From contig NZ_CP114278.1 of NCBI RefSeq assembly GCF_027105095.1, forward strand, positions 372,001-436,000: a stretch of 64,000 nt of DNA, written 5' to 3'. This document shows positions 19,835 to 30,907 of this stretch, one piece after another. The notes under the pieces were generated by a model. It saw only the letters and a list, made by a program, of their open reading frames with translations, searched no databases and had not been told where the DNA came from. The position numbers and the translations under genes are program-made. Origin of the DNA: Brevundimonas vesicularis. Lineage in GTDB: Bacteria; Pseudomonadota; Alphaproteobacteria; Caulobacterales; Caulobacteraceae. Numbering within the stretch: the stretch's first letter is position 1; every line of letters begins with the position of its first letter.

Positions 19835-20328
19835 AGCGGCCGCAGCATATAGCGGGCGTCGGCGCCGTAGCTGGCCAACTTGGCCGCCATGGCCTCGGCG
19901 GGCTGTTCGACGAAACCGTGTCGTGACCAGAAGCCGACGGCGTCATTGACCGCGACCAGGGCGATGGCGGGCCAGCCGTCCTCCGTCGCCTGTTCCGCCA
20001 GCCGCTCGACGATGACGCCGGTCACGCCCCCGCCCCGCGCCTCGGGGTGCAGGGCCAGATCGTGCAGATAGATCAGGTCCGGCTGGGCCGGCAGGCCTTC
20101 GATCACCGTGTTCAGCGGCGGCGCACTCTCGGCCTTCCACGGATAGGCGATCAGATAGCCCCGCGCGGCGCCGTCGCCTTCCGCCAGCACGAAACAGCCG
20201 CGCGGATAAAGCGCCAGCCGGTTCTGGAAACAGGCGCAATCCTCGAAGTGGTCGGGAAACGACAGCCGCGCCACCTCCACCACCGCATCGATGTCCGTCG
20301 GCCGCATGGGCCGCCATTGCAGGGTCAT
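19831..20328 (-). CDS. GNAT family N-acetyltransferase
   Basis: 165 aa. Acetyl-CoA binding motif A is seen in IYLHDLALHPEARGGGVTGVIVERL (Q/RxxGxG/A region, here EARGGGVTG) and motif B in ALVAVNDAVGFWSRHGF. It probably acetylates a small amine or a protein N-terminus. Forms an apparent unit with DUF1178 (stop/start overlap at 20328) and the nitrilase. Confidence 0.85.
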   Translation of the reverse strand: MTLQWRPMRPTDIDAVVEVARLSFPDHFEDCACFQNRLALYPRGCFVLAEGDGAARGYLIAYPWKAESAPPLNTVIEGLPAQPDLIYLHDLALHPEARGGGVTGVIVERLAEQATEDGWPAIALVAVNDAVGFWSRHGFVEQPAEAMAAKLASYGADARYMLRPL

Positions 20329-20762
20329 CAGTTCACCTTGGCCGGATCGACGGGCGCAGCCGGCAGGGCGGAGACCGGGACGCCGTCGTCCTTCAGCTTC
20401 TTGACCTCGGCGGGCGTGGCCTCGCCATAGATTTCGCGCTTCTCGGACCGGCCCTCGTGGATGTCGCGCGCCTCGCGGGCGAAGGCGTCGCCGACATAGT
20501 CGAAGTTGGCCTCGACATGGGCGCGAACCTCGTGGGCGGCGGCCATCATCATCGTCTGCATCTTGGCGGCGACGTCAGAGGCGGGATCGGCCTTGCGGGC
20601 GCCGCTGATGGCCGGGGCCATGATCGCCTTTTCGACCGCGTGCGAACCGCAGAACGGACACTCCACAAGCCCCCGCGCCGCCTGATCGTCATAGTCGGTC
20701 GAGGAGCCGAACCAGGCTTCGAAGGCGTGGGCCTGGTCGCATTTCAGGGCGTAGCGGATCAT
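20328..20762 (-). CDS. DUF1178 family zinc-ribbon-like protein
   Basis: 144 aa. The N-terminal ~45 residues match DUF1178: IRYALKCDQAHAFEAWF, then VECPFCGSHAVEKAIMAPAIS. The single CxxC pair (CPFC) with an upstream Cys suggests a metal-binding ribbon, as in FmdB-type proteins. Function unknown; it is conserved in alphaproteobacteria next to the nitrilase and grxC, as here. Confidence 0.88.
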   Translation of the reverse strand: MIRYALKCDQAHAFEAWFGSSTDYDDQAARGLVECPFCGSHAVEKAIMAPAISGARKADPASDVAAKMQTMMMAAAHEVRAHVEANFDYVGDAFAREARDIHEGRSEKREIYGEATPAEVKKLKDDGVPVSALPAAPVDPAKVN

Positions 20763-20768
20763 GGGGCG

Positions 20769-21608
20769 TCAAACAGCAGGCAGGAAATCGCGATCGTGGG
20801 TCAGGCTGGGCACGGCGGCGCGCGCCCTGGCCACGGCTTCCATGTCCAGTTTCGCACGCACGATGCAAGGTTCGTCGTGATCCGCCTTGGCGATGATCTC
20901 GCCCCACGGACCGACGACGGTGGATCGCCCCCAGGTGCGGCGACCCTCCTCGTGCAGTCCGCCCTGCGCCGGCGCCAGGACGAACGCCCCCGTCTCGATG
21001 GCGCGGGCGCGCAACAGGGTTTCCCAATGCGCCTCTCCGGTCGGGGCGGTGAAGGCGGCCGGTATCGCGATCATCGACGCCCCCGCCTTGGCCAGCTGGC
21101 GATGCAGGTGGGGAAAGCGGATGTCGTAGCAGATGGTCAAACCCAGACGGCCCCAGGGCGTATCCGCCACCGCCGCCCCGTCGCCGGGCCTCACCGTCGC
21201 GCTTTCGCGATAGGTCTCGCCATTGGGCAGGTTCACGTCGAAGACATGCAGCTTGTCGTATCGGGACACTATCCCGCCCGACGCATCGATCAGCAGCGAC
21301 CGATTCGCGGCGCGGCCGTCTCCCGTCTGGCCAGACCGGACGATGGCCGAACCGATCAGCAGCCAAACGCCCAGTTCTGCCGCCAGATGACGCAGGCCCA
21401 CAACGGCGACGTCCTCGTCCTCGGTCGTAATCGCCGCATCGCGCCGGTCTCGGCGTTGCTCCAGGACATTGGTCCCCTCGGGCGTCAGGACGAACTTCGC
21501 CCCGCCCGACGCCGCCTCGCGGATCAGGGGCTCAACATGGGCCAGCGCCTGTCGCGCCGTCGCCGGCGTGCGCGTCTGGATCAGGGCGATGTCGAGCCCG
21601 CTGCTCAT
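20769..21608 (-). CDS. Carbon-nitrogen hydrolase (Nit/omega-amidase type)
   Basis: 279 aa, nitrilase superfamily. The Glu-Lys-Cys triad is in place: Glu44 (LTPEGTN), Lys119 (YDKLHVFDV) and Cys160 (LTICYDIRFP). The Nit2/NitFhit-like branch hydrolyses omega-amides or deaminated glutathione. The adjacent glutaredoxin gene (3-base gap) fits a glutathione-repair role, but that is inference. Confidence 0.9.
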   Translation of the reverse strand: MSSGLDIALIQTRTPATARQALAHVEPLIREAASGGAKFVLTPEGTNVLEQRRDRRDAAITTEDEDVAVVGLRHLAAELGVWLLIGSAIVRSGQTGDGRAANRSLLIDASGGIVSRYDKLHVFDVNLPNGETYRESATVRPGDGAAVADTPWGRLGLTICYDIRFPHLHRQLAKAGASMIAIPAAFTAPTGEAHWETLLRARAIETGAFVLAPAQGGLHEEGRRTWGRSTVVGPWGEIIAKADHDEPCIVRAKLDMEAVARARAAVPSLTHDRDFLPAV

Positions 21609-21611
21609 GGA

Positions 21612-21869
21612 TCAGGCGGCCAGAAGTCCGTCCAGCTTGCCGTCGCGGTCCAGCGCGTGGATGTCGTCGGAACCGCCGACGTGCCGGCCGTCGATGAAGA
21701 TCTGCGGGAAGGTCATGCGGCCGCCCGACTTCTCGACCATCTCGGCCTTCTTGTCGGGATCGTTGGAGGCGACGATCTCGGTATAGTCCACGCCCTTTTT
21801 CTTCAGCAGCGACATGGCGCTGAAGCAGTAGGGGCAGCCAGGCTTGGTGTAGATGACGACGTCGGCCAA
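21612..21869 (-). CDS. grxC: Glutaredoxin 3
   Basis: 85 aa dithiol glutaredoxin with the active site CPYC at residues 12-15 and the glutathione-binding TFPQIFIDG and HVGGSDD motifs. Reduces protein disulfides and mixed glutathione disulfides in the cytosol. Lies 3 bases upstream of the nitrilase gene; a palindromic repeat separates it from comF. Confidence 0.95.
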   Translation of the reverse strand: MADVVIYTKPGCPYCFSAMSLLKKKGVDYTEIVASNDPDKKAEMVEKSGGRMTFPQIFIDGRHVGGSDDIHALDRDGKLDGLLAA

Positions 21870-21891
21870 ATCAGGTCTCCAATATAGAATC

Positions 21892-21938
21892 CAGCGCCCT
21901 CACGCAGCGAGCCGCCGCGCGGCGAGCGATAGGGCGCT
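21892..21938. repeat. Hairpin repeat, copy 1 of a 29-base dispersed element
   Basis: Outer arms AGCGCCCT (21892-21899) and AGGGCGCT (21931-21938) enclose a GC palindrome centred on CCGCGCGG. The inner 29 bases (21904-21932) recur exactly, in reverse orientation, at 29667-29695. Located between comF and grxC (minus strand), three bases after comF, where it can act as a transcription attenuator. Confidence 0.75.
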
Positions 21939-21940
21939 CT

Positions 21941-22735
21941 TCACATAGTCAGTTCACGGGCGTTTCGCACCCGCGCGATGACGGCGAGATCCACGGCGCG
22001 CGCTCCGGCGTTGATCAGGGCGCGCGCGCAGGCCTCTCCGGTCGCGCCCGTGGTCAACACATCGTCGATCAGAAGGATGCGTCGTCCCCGGATCCGACGC
22101 CGGCCCGCCTCGGTCACAGCGAAGGCCTTCTTGACGTTCAGCCGCCGCCCGCGCTGGCTCTTGCCGCCCTGGCTGGTCGTGTGGCTCGTGCGGACCAGCG
22201 CGTCGGGCAAATAGTCGCGGCCGGCGAGCCGGGCCAGCGGCCGGGCGATTTCGGCGGCCTGATTGAAGCGCCGCGACAACAGGCGAAACCGATGCAGCGG
22301 CACGGGCAGGATCACGTCCGCGTCTTCGACCAGATCGGCGGCGGCGCGTCCGATCCAACGCGCGAACAGGGGCGCGAACTGTTGCTGGTCCCCGTGCTTG
22401 AACCTCAGGATCAGACTGCGCGACGCCTCGTCATACAGGCAAGCCGCGCGCGCCCTCTCAAAGGCATAGGGCTTGGCGATACAGGCGGCGCAGCGATCCT
22501 CGGCGAAGGGGCCGCCGTCAAAGTCGAAGGCCGCCCCGCAGCCGTCGCAGACCGGCGCCTCCAGAAATTTGATCCGGCTCCAGGCGTCGGGCGTCAGGCC
22601 GGCCGCAGCCGTCGCCTCTTGGCTGTCGTGCGCCATCGGCGGTAGGATCAGGTCTGCCAGTCCCCGCCCGGCTCCGCGCAAGTGACGGCCCGCCCCTTCC
22701 CAGGCGCGTCGCCAGCCCCCATCCTTTGCGTCCAT
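21941..22735 (-). CDS. comF: ComF family phosphoribosyltransferase-like protein
   Basis: 264 aa from ATG 22735 (an in-frame ATG at 22774 gives 277 aa). Order: LADLILPP segment, zinc-ribbon Cys (PVCDGCGAAF and DRCAACIAKP), and the type I PRTase domain with ILPVPLHRFRLLSRRFNQA and the PRPP loop ILLIDDVLTTGAT. ComF proteins support DNA uptake in competent bacteria; the role elsewhere is open. The chosen ATG overlaps the divergent ATG of the methyltransferase-like gene within CATG, so the two 5' ends meet head to head. Confidence 0.88.
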   Translation of the reverse strand: MDAKDGGWRRAWEGAGRHLRGAGRGLADLILPPMAHDSQEATAAAGLTPDAWSRIKFLEAPVCDGCGAAFDFDGGPFAEDRCAACIAKPYAFERARAACLYDEASRSLILRFKHGDQQQFAPLFARWIGRAAADLVEDADVILPVPLHRFRLLSRRFNQAAEIARPLARLAGRDYLPDALVRTSHTTSQGGKSQRGRRLNVKKAFAVTEAGRRRIRGRRILLIDDVLTTGATGEACARALINAGARAVDLAVIARVRNARELTM

Positions 22736-23636
22736 GACCGCCCCCCAATCCCCTTCCGAAGGCCCCCCGCGCATCTTCGACGCCGTGCGACGTCAGGCGC
22801 GGCTGGCGCGATCCGCCGCCCGGTTCCCCCAGGCCGACTTCCTGCACGCCCGCGCCGCCGCCAACGCCGCCGAGAGCCTGGAAGCTATACTGCGCGAATT
22901 TCCCGTTGCGGTCGATCTTTCCGCCCATCGGGACGTGTTCGATAGGGCGGTTCGGTCCAGCGACGCCGCCGGCCGCGTCGGTCCCATCCAGACGCCCGTC
23001 TCCCTCGCCCAGCGCGCAGCGCCGGGTGCGGACGCGCTGCCGCTGGCCGACGCCTCGACCGACCTGATCGTCTCCCTTTTGACCCTTCACTGGGCGAATG
23101 ACCTGCCCGGCGCCCTGGCCCAGATCCGGCGCGCGTTGAAACCGGACGGCCTGTTCATCGGCACGCTGTTCGGCGCGGGTACGCTGAAAGAGCTTCGCGC
23201 CGTCCTGACCGAGGTCGAACTGCAGGAGCGCGGCGGCGCCCAGGCGCGGGTTTCGCCCTTCGCAGACGGCTATGACGGGGCGGCCCTCTTGCAACGCGCC
23301 GGGTTCGCCCTGCCGGTGTCGGACGTGGATCGGTTCACCGTCCGCTACGCCGACCTGTTCGCCCTGATCCGTGACCTGCGCGCCATGGGCGAGACCAATG
23401 TGCTGCACGGACCCGTTCGGCCGCTGAGCCGCCGCATCGTGGCGCGCGCCGCCGCCCTCTATGCCGAGCGATACGGTCTCGACGACGGCCGCATACCGGC
23501 GACGTTCGAGATCATCCACCTGGCCGGCTGGAAACCCCATGACAGCCAGCAGAAGCCCCTGCCGCGCGGCTCGGCCAAGACGCGGCTGGCCGATGCCCTG
23601 GGCGTTCGGGAAATGACGGGCGAAGAGCCGGACTAA
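22734..23636 (+). CDS. NDUFAF5-like SAM-dependent methyltransferase-fold protein
   Basis: 300 aa, cytosolic. It has the layout of the NDUFAF5/BioC-like group: IFDAVRRQARLARSA, ADFLHARAA, then the Rossmann region and LPLADASTDLIVSLLTLHWANDLPGAL and IRRALKPDGLFIGTLFGAGTL. Mitochondrial NDUFAF5 hydroxylates an arginine of complex I subunit NDUFS7. Motif I is degenerate (AVDLSAHRDVF in place of DLGCGxG), so ordinary methyl transfer is doubtful. Starts on the CATG shared with comF; four-base convergent overlap with the pilin gene at the end. Confidence 0.82.
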   Translation: MTAPQSPSEGPPRIFDAVRRQARLARSAARFPQADFLHARAAANAAESLEAILREFPVAVDLSAHRDVFDRAVRSSDAAGRVGPIQTPVSLAQRAAPGADALPLADASTDLIVSLLTLHWANDLPGALAQIRRALKPDGLFIGTLFGAGTLKELRAVLTEVELQERGGAQARVSPFADGYDGAALLQRAGFALPVSDVDRFTVRYADLFALIRDLRAMGETNVLHGPVRPLSRRIVARAAALYAERYGLDDGRIPATFEIIHLAGWKPHDSQQKPLPRGSAKTRLADALGVREMTGEEPD

Positions 23637-23824
23637 TTGCCGACGACGGCCTTCATGGCGGTCGTCAGCCGCTCCACCGTTACGGCCAGGCCGCCGTTCT
23701 GCGTGTTCGCCAGGGCGCTGACCGAGGTCACGATCGCCAGGAAGATCAGGGCGCAGATCAGTCCGTATTCGATGGCTGTGGCCCCGCTCTCATTGCGCAG
23801 GAACGGGCCGATAAGACGTCGCAT
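23633..23824 (-). CDS. Flp/Fap type IVb pilin
   Basis: 63 aa class IVb prepilin. Short basic leader ending NESG, then ATAIEYGLICALIFLAIV. Prepilin peptidase would cut after that Gly, leaving the Glu+5 and Tyr+6 typical of Flp pilins. The rest is a hydrophobic helix and a short polar tail. No tad/cpa genes are in the window; the gene is isolated behind mutT (25 bases), so it may be a stray paralogue of the main pilA. Confidence 0.88.
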   Translation of the reverse strand: MRRLIGPFLRNESGATAIEYGLICALIFLAIVTSVSALANTQNGGLAVTVERLTTAMKAVVGN

Positions 23825-23849
23825 GGCCGGCCTCCCTGGTCGGCGGTGG

Positions 23850-24263
23850 TCAGAGCAGGTCGCGCAACCAGGCGACCAGAGGTTCGTCCGCCGGCGGCAT
23901 GGGATAGTCCGAAAGCTTGCTCGGCTTCACCCAGGCCAGGCCGTCGTGTTCACGCGCCGTGACCACGCCGTCCCACCGTCGGCACAGATACAATGGCATC
24001 AACAGGTGAAACGAATCGTAAGCGTGACTGGCGAAAACGAACGGCGACAGACAGTTTTCGCTGACGTCGATGCCCAGCTCTTCCTTCAGCTCGCGGGTCA
24101 GCGCCTGTTCGGGCCGCTCTCCGGGCTCGACCTTGCCGCCCGGAAACTCCCACAGCCCCGCCAGTTTCTTGCCTTCGGGGCGCTTGGCGATCAGCACCCG
24201 CCCATCCACATCGATCAGGGCGACGGCGACGACCAGAACAGTCGGAAGCGACGTGCCGGTCAC
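23850..24263 (-). CDS. mutT: NUDIX hydrolase, 8-oxo-dGTP diphosphatase (MutT type)
   Basis: 137 aa from GTG 24263. That start lies in a GTGA overlap with the argJ stop; longer frames run into argJ and are not family-like. The Nudix box GGKVEPGERPEQALTRELKEELGI (residues 42-65, GX5EX7REUXEEXGU) is perfect. RPEGKKLAGLWEFPGG is typical of MutT, which removes 8-oxo-dGTP from the nucleotide pool. In many alphaproteobacteria mutT follows argJ, as here. Confidence 0.92.
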   Translation of the reverse strand: MTGTSLPTVLVVAVALIDVDGRVLIAKRPEGKKLAGLWEFPGGKVEPGERPEQALTRELKEELGIDVSENCLSPFVFASHAYDSFHLLMPLYLCRRWDGVVTAREHDGLAWVKPSKLSDYPMPPADEPLVAWLRDLL

Positions 24264-25654
24264 GAGCGATAATCGCCGTTGATCTCGATGTAGCCCTTGG
24301 TCAGATCGCAGGTCCACACGGTCGCCGACGCCCGGCCGGAACCCACATCGACGGTGATGTCGATCTCGGGGTTCTTCATGTAGGCGGTCATATTGGCCTC
24401 GTCGTAGCTCGGGGACGGGGCGCCGTCGACGGCGGCCTGGTGCGGGCCGAACTTTATGGCCAGGCGGTCGCGATCGACAGGTTCCTCGGTCTTGCCCACC
24501 GCCATGACGACCCGGCCCCAGTTGGCGTCCTGACCGGCGATGGCGGTCTTGACCAGGGGGCTGTCGGCGATGGACTTGGCCAGCTTGCGGGCCGAGGCGG
24601 GCGAGGCGGCCCCGTCCACCGTCACCTTGACGAACTTGGTCGCGCCTTCGCCGTCACGCACCAGCTGGTGCGCCAGATCCAGCATCACCTTGTCCAAGGC
24701 GGCCGAGAAGCTCTTCAGCCGGCGATCCCCGACCCGCCCGATGCGCGGTGCGCCCGAGGTCCCGGTGGCGAACAGCAGGGCCGTGTCGTTGGTCGAGGTG
24801 TCGCCGTCCACCGTCACGCTGTTGAAGGTGGTGCGCACGTGCAGGCCCAACAGCGCCTGCAGCACGTTCGGATGGATGTCCGCATCGGTGACGATGAAGG
24901 CCAGCATGGTCGCCATGTCCGGCGCGATCATGCCCGATCCCTTGGCGATGCCGGCGATCCGGACCTTGTAGCCCTCGATCTCGGCCTCGGCGTAAGAGCC
25001 CTTGGGGAAGGTGTCGGTGGTCATGATGCCGCGACCGGCCCGGGCCCAGGCGTCCGCCTCCAGCCCGGTCTCGATCTCTGGCAGTTTGGCGACGATCTTC
25101 TTGTCGTCCAGCACCACCCCGATCACCCCGGTCGAGGCCAGCATCACGTCGCGCTGGCGACAGCCGAACCGTTTGGCGACCTCCGAGGCCGTGCGCCGCG
25201 CAGCGTCCGCGCCGGCCTTGCCGGTGAACGCGTTGGCGCATCCGGCGTTGATCACCAGGGCGCGCACATCCTTTCCGCCCTCGGCCCCGGCCAGATGCTT
25301 CTTGCACCAATCGACGGGGGCCGAGCCGATCTTGTGGCGGGTGAAGACCCCGGCGCAGCTGGTCCCGCGCGCAAACCGGAACACCACCAGATCGTCGCGC
25401 TCATGCTTGTAGAAGCCGGCGCGCGCGGTCGCGATCTCGACCCCGCCGATCGGCGGAATGCTCGGGAACGGCACGGCCAGGGGCGAGATGGCCAGGCCGG
25501 GCTTGCCGGCGGCGGCGGGCGCAGGCGCGGCGGCCGGGGCCGCATCCGATCCCGGCGTGCGGGTGGCGCGCTTCAGCGCCGTGGCGAACGGGTCCAGCGC
25601 CTTTTCGAACGCATGCTCGATCTTCTGGCCGGTCGTGGAGGGAGGCTTGGTCAT
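24260..25654 (-). CDS. argJ: Glutamate N-acetyltransferase/amino-acid acetyltransferase
   Basis: 464 aa, longer than the usual ~400-415. It makes N-acetylglutamate and recycles acetyl from N-acetylornithine in arginine synthesis. Motifs: VINAGCANAFTG (134-145), STGVIG (174-179), and GMIAPDMATMLAF with Thr249 as autocleavage nucleophile that splits the chain into alpha and beta parts. The first ~60 residues, ending in a run of Ala/Pro, are an extra N-terminal extension before the family core (LAISPLAVPFPSIPPIGG). The 3' end overlaps mutT; the parvulin gene ends 1 base before its ATG. Confidence 0.95.
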   Translation of the reverse strand: MTKPPSTTGQKIEHAFEKALDPFATALKRATRTPGSDAAPAAAPAPAAAGKPGLAISPLAVPFPSIPPIGGVEIATARAGFYKHERDDLVVFRFARGTSCAGVFTRHKIGSAPVDWCKKHLAGAEGGKDVRALVINAGCANAFTGKAGADAARRTASEVAKRFGCRQRDVMLASTGVIGVVLDDKKIVAKLPEIETGLEADAWARAGRGIMTTDTFPKGSYAEAEIEGYKVRIAGIAKGSGMIAPDMATMLAFIVTDADIHPNVLQALLGLHVRTTFNSVTVDGDTSTNDTALLFATGTSGAPRIGRVGDRRLKSFSAALDKVMLDLAHQLVRDGEGATKFVKVTVDGAASPASARKLAKSIADSPLVKTAIAGQDANWGRVVMAVGKTEEPVDRDRLAIKFGPHQAAVDGAPSPSYDEANMTAYMKNPEIDITVDVGSGRASATVWTCDLTKGYIEINGDYRS

Positions 25655-25655
25655 A

Positions 25656-26552
25656 TCAGGCGCCCGGAGGAGTGGAAGGGGCGGGCGATGCGGGCGGCGT
25701 CTGCGCGGGCAGGCGCACATCGACCTTGGCCTTGCCGCGCAGTTGTTCCAGCAGTTGCCGAACGCCCTCATAGGTCAGATAGCGCACGATCTGCGGTCGG
25801 GCCTGTTCCAGCGTCGGCGGGTTTTCCTTGCGTCGGTCCTCGACCCTCAATACCGCCCACCCGCCCTCGGTCTGGAACGGCCCGACGGTCGAGCCGGCCG
25901 GCTTGTCGCGCAGCGCGTCGGCATAGGCTTGGGGCATCACGTCCAGTGTCGAATAGCCCAGGTCGCCGCCGGAAAACCGCGTCGCCTCGTCGATCGACCG
26001 CTCCGCCGCCACCGCCTCGAAGCCTGCGCCCTGGCCCAGAATGCCGATCACGGCGTCCGCCTCGGGCTTGGTGAGCGACAGGATCAGCCGCACGCGGATC
26101 TCTTCTGAGGTCTTCGCCAGCCGTAGTTGCTCATTATACAGGGTCTGCACCGCCTGGTCCGAGACCGCCTTGTTGACCACGCTCTCGACCAGCATGTCGC
26201 CCAGGATGCGTTCGCGCGTCGCTTCCAGTCGTCGCTGCGCCAGGGGCGAGGAATCCAGTCGACGCCGCTGCGCCTCTCCGGCCAGCAGCTTTTGGTCGAT
26301 CACCTCGTCCAGCACCCGGCGGAAGAGATCCGACGTCGTATCCAGCGCCTCGTCCTCGCCGATCAGACCTTGGGCCACCGCCTCACGTTTCACGTCCGAG
26401 GCCCAGATGGTCTCGTCCTGGACGGTGGCCACGGCCTGGTCCCCTTGTTCAGGCGGCCGGTTCTCGCCGCTGCGCGAACAGGCGGCGGTCGAAAGCGTCG
26501 CCGTCAGGAAGGCCGCCGTCAGAATGCGTGAAGATCGCCGGAAGGGGGTCAA
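25656..26552 (-). CDS. Parvulin-type periplasmic peptidyl-prolyl isomerase, probable lipoprotein
   Basis: 298 aa. Signal sequence with a lipobox-like end (TLSTAAC, Cys25), so it is probably lipid-anchored. A SurA/PrsA-like N-terminal helical part follows, then a parvulin domain at about 140-255 (EEIRVRLILSLT, FSGGDLGYSTLDVMPQAYADAL, VGPFQTEGGWAVLRVEDRR). The C-terminus is Pro/Ala-rich. Assists folding of exported proteins. It is divergent from secA across 244 bases, fitting a shared export theme, and leads the minus-strand unit with argJ and mutT. Confidence 0.9.
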   Translation of the reverse strand: MTPFRRSSRILTAAFLTATLSTAACSRSGENRPPEQGDQAVATVQDETIWASDVKREAVAQGLIGEDEALDTTSDLFRRVLDEVIDQKLLAGEAQRRRLDSSPLAQRRLEATRERILGDMLVESVVNKAVSDQAVQTLYNEQLRLAKTSEEIRVRLILSLTKPEADAVIGILGQGAGFEAVAAERSIDEATRFSGGDLGYSTLDVMPQAYADALRDKPAGSTVGPFQTEGGWAVLRVEDRRKENPPTLEQARPQIVRYLTYEGVRQLLEQLRGKAKVDVRLPAQTPPASPAPSTPPGA

Positions 26553-26590
26553 GGGGGCGCTCCGTCGAAGGCGGCCGAAAGCCCCTCGCG

Positions 26591-26619
26591 TTGACAGGGG
26601 TTAGGCCGGTGCTTAAGTC
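26591..26619 (+). promoter_or_regulatory. Sigma-70-like promoter for secA
   Basis: TTGACA (26591-26596), 17-base spacer, TAAGTC (26614-26619). Oriented toward secA with a predicted leader of about 170 bases. The rest of the 244-base gap (26553-26796) shows no convincing ribosome-stalling leader peptide. Confidence 0.6.
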
Positions 26620-26796
26620 CCGCCTGCGCCCAAGTCGAGGGGTTTTGATCGTCTGCGCGGCCCTTCGCGCGCGCCTGATGCGGCGCTCCGGGGCTGCGGT
26701 CGGTCAGGGCCTCTCTCACGGCGTCCGTATCGCCGCCCCTCACGGGATTTCAGAGCCGCTCAGCTCGCAGACGCTCGACCGCTTACCGGATCCAAT

Positions 26797-29646
<2,850 letters not shown>

Positions 29647-29666
29647 GAGGCGCGCTACGCGCAGCG

Positions 29667-29695
29667 CTATCGCTCGCCGCGCGGCGGCTCGCTGC
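29667..29695. repeat. Hairpin repeat, copy 2 of the 29-base dispersed element
   Basis: Exact reverse-complement copy of 21904-21932, placed 20 bases after the secA stop. It contains the GC palindrome CCGCGCGG and flanking AGCGCT blocks, so it is likely to fold in the secA 3' untranslated region. Position after a gene end, as with copy 1, supports a termination or mRNA-end protection role. Confidence 0.72.
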
Positions 29696-29729
29696 TTGAG
29701 CGCTGGGTGAGATGTCCTAAAGAGGAGGG

Positions 29730-30890
29730 ATGACCTACAAGTCCCTCTTCTCTCGCGCCCTGTCAGCGGCGCCCGGTCGGCTGCATTTCGCGGCGCACAG
29801 CCATCACCTGTGGCCTGACGCGAGTTTCGAGGCGCAGCACCACACCTGGCTCGACGCCAATCTGCATGCCGACCACAAGTGGGATCTCGTCTTCGGTCAG
29901 GTGATCCCCGAGGCCCAGGCCCATGTCGCGGCCGAGCTGGGCCTGCCCTCGCCCGACAGCATCGTCTTTTCGTCCAACACCCACGACTTCCTGCTGCGCC
30001 TGTTTTCGGGGGTGGAGACCAAGCCGGTCCACATTCTGGCGACCGACGGCGAATTCCATTCGTTCCGTCGTCAGGCCGAACGGTGGGAAGAGGTCGGGGC
30101 GGCGGTGGTCACGCGCGTTCCGCTCGCGCCCTTCGACACCTTCGCCGACCGCTTCATCGCCGAGGCGTCCAAGGGCGGTTACGACTGGATCGTGGTCAGC
30201 CAGGTCTTCTTCCGCACCGGGGGCCTGTTCGACCGGATCGAGGAGCTTGCCCCCCTGGCGAGACCTGAAGGGCCTTGGGTGCTGATCGACGGCTATCACG
30301 GCTTCATGGCGACCCCGACCGACCTGTCGGCGGTGGCGGACCGGGTCTTCTATGTCTCCGGCGGCTATAAATACGCCATGTCGGGCGAGGGCGTCTGCTT
30401 CCTGCACGCCCCGCCCGGCTTCTGCCCCCGTCCTGTCGTCACCGGCTGGTTCGCGGAGTTTGGCGACTTGTCGGGGCCGCCCGGCGGCGTTCAGTATCGC
30501 AGCGACGGCGGTCGCTTCTGGGGCGCGACCTTCGACTGCACGCCGCTGTATCGCTTCAACGCCGTGCGCCGAATGCTGGATCAGCAGGGGATCGACACCG
30601 CCGCCGTCGCCGCCCATGCGCGCGATCTGGCGACCCGATTCCAGCAGTCCGTTCAGGCCGGACAGGCCGGGGTGTTGTCTCAGGCCGAAATCCTCAATCC
30701 GGTTGAGGGCGCCGCGCCGCGCGCCCGTTTCCTCGCCTTGCTTCATCCCGACGCCCAGGCCTGGTGCGCCGGTCTGCGGGCGGCGAACATCGTCACCGAT
30801 GTGCGCGACGACGTCATCCGCTTCGGCTTCGGCCTGTATCAGGACGCCGAGGACGTCGATCGCCTGATCGCGGCCTGCCAATCTCTCTGA
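29730..30890 (+). CDS. Class V aminotransferase-fold PLP enzyme (kynureninase-like)
   Basis: 386 aa, fold type I PLP enzyme. The PLP lysine is in SGGYKYAMSGEG near residue 215, and the conserved Asp in LIDGYHGFMA near 189. The N-terminus (RLHFAAHSHHLWPDA) and FSSNTHDFLLRLFS resemble kynureninase-like members of the class V group. No tryptophan catabolism genes are adjacent, so the substrate stays open. Starts 83 bases after secA. Confidence 0.85.
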   Translation: MTYKSLFSRALSAAPGRLHFAAHSHHLWPDASFEAQHHTWLDANLHADHKWDLVFGQVIPEAQAHVAAELGLPSPDSIVFSSNTHDFLLRLFSGVETKPVHILATDGEFHSFRRQAERWEEVGAAVVTRVPLAPFDTFADRFIAEASKGGYDWIVVSQVFFRTGGLFDRIEELAPLARPEGPWVLIDGYHGFMATPTDLSAVADRVFYVSGGYKYAMSGEGVCFLHAPPGFCPRPVVTGWFAEFGDLSGPPGGVQYRSDGGRFWGATFDCTPLYRFNAVRRMLDQQGIDTAAVAAHARDLATRFQQSVQAGQAGVLSQAEILNPVEGAAPRARFLALLHPDAQAWCAGLRAANIVTDVRDDVIRFGFGLYQDAEDVDRLIAACQSL

Positions 30891-30907
30891 ACAGAAGGGC
30901 TCTCTGA

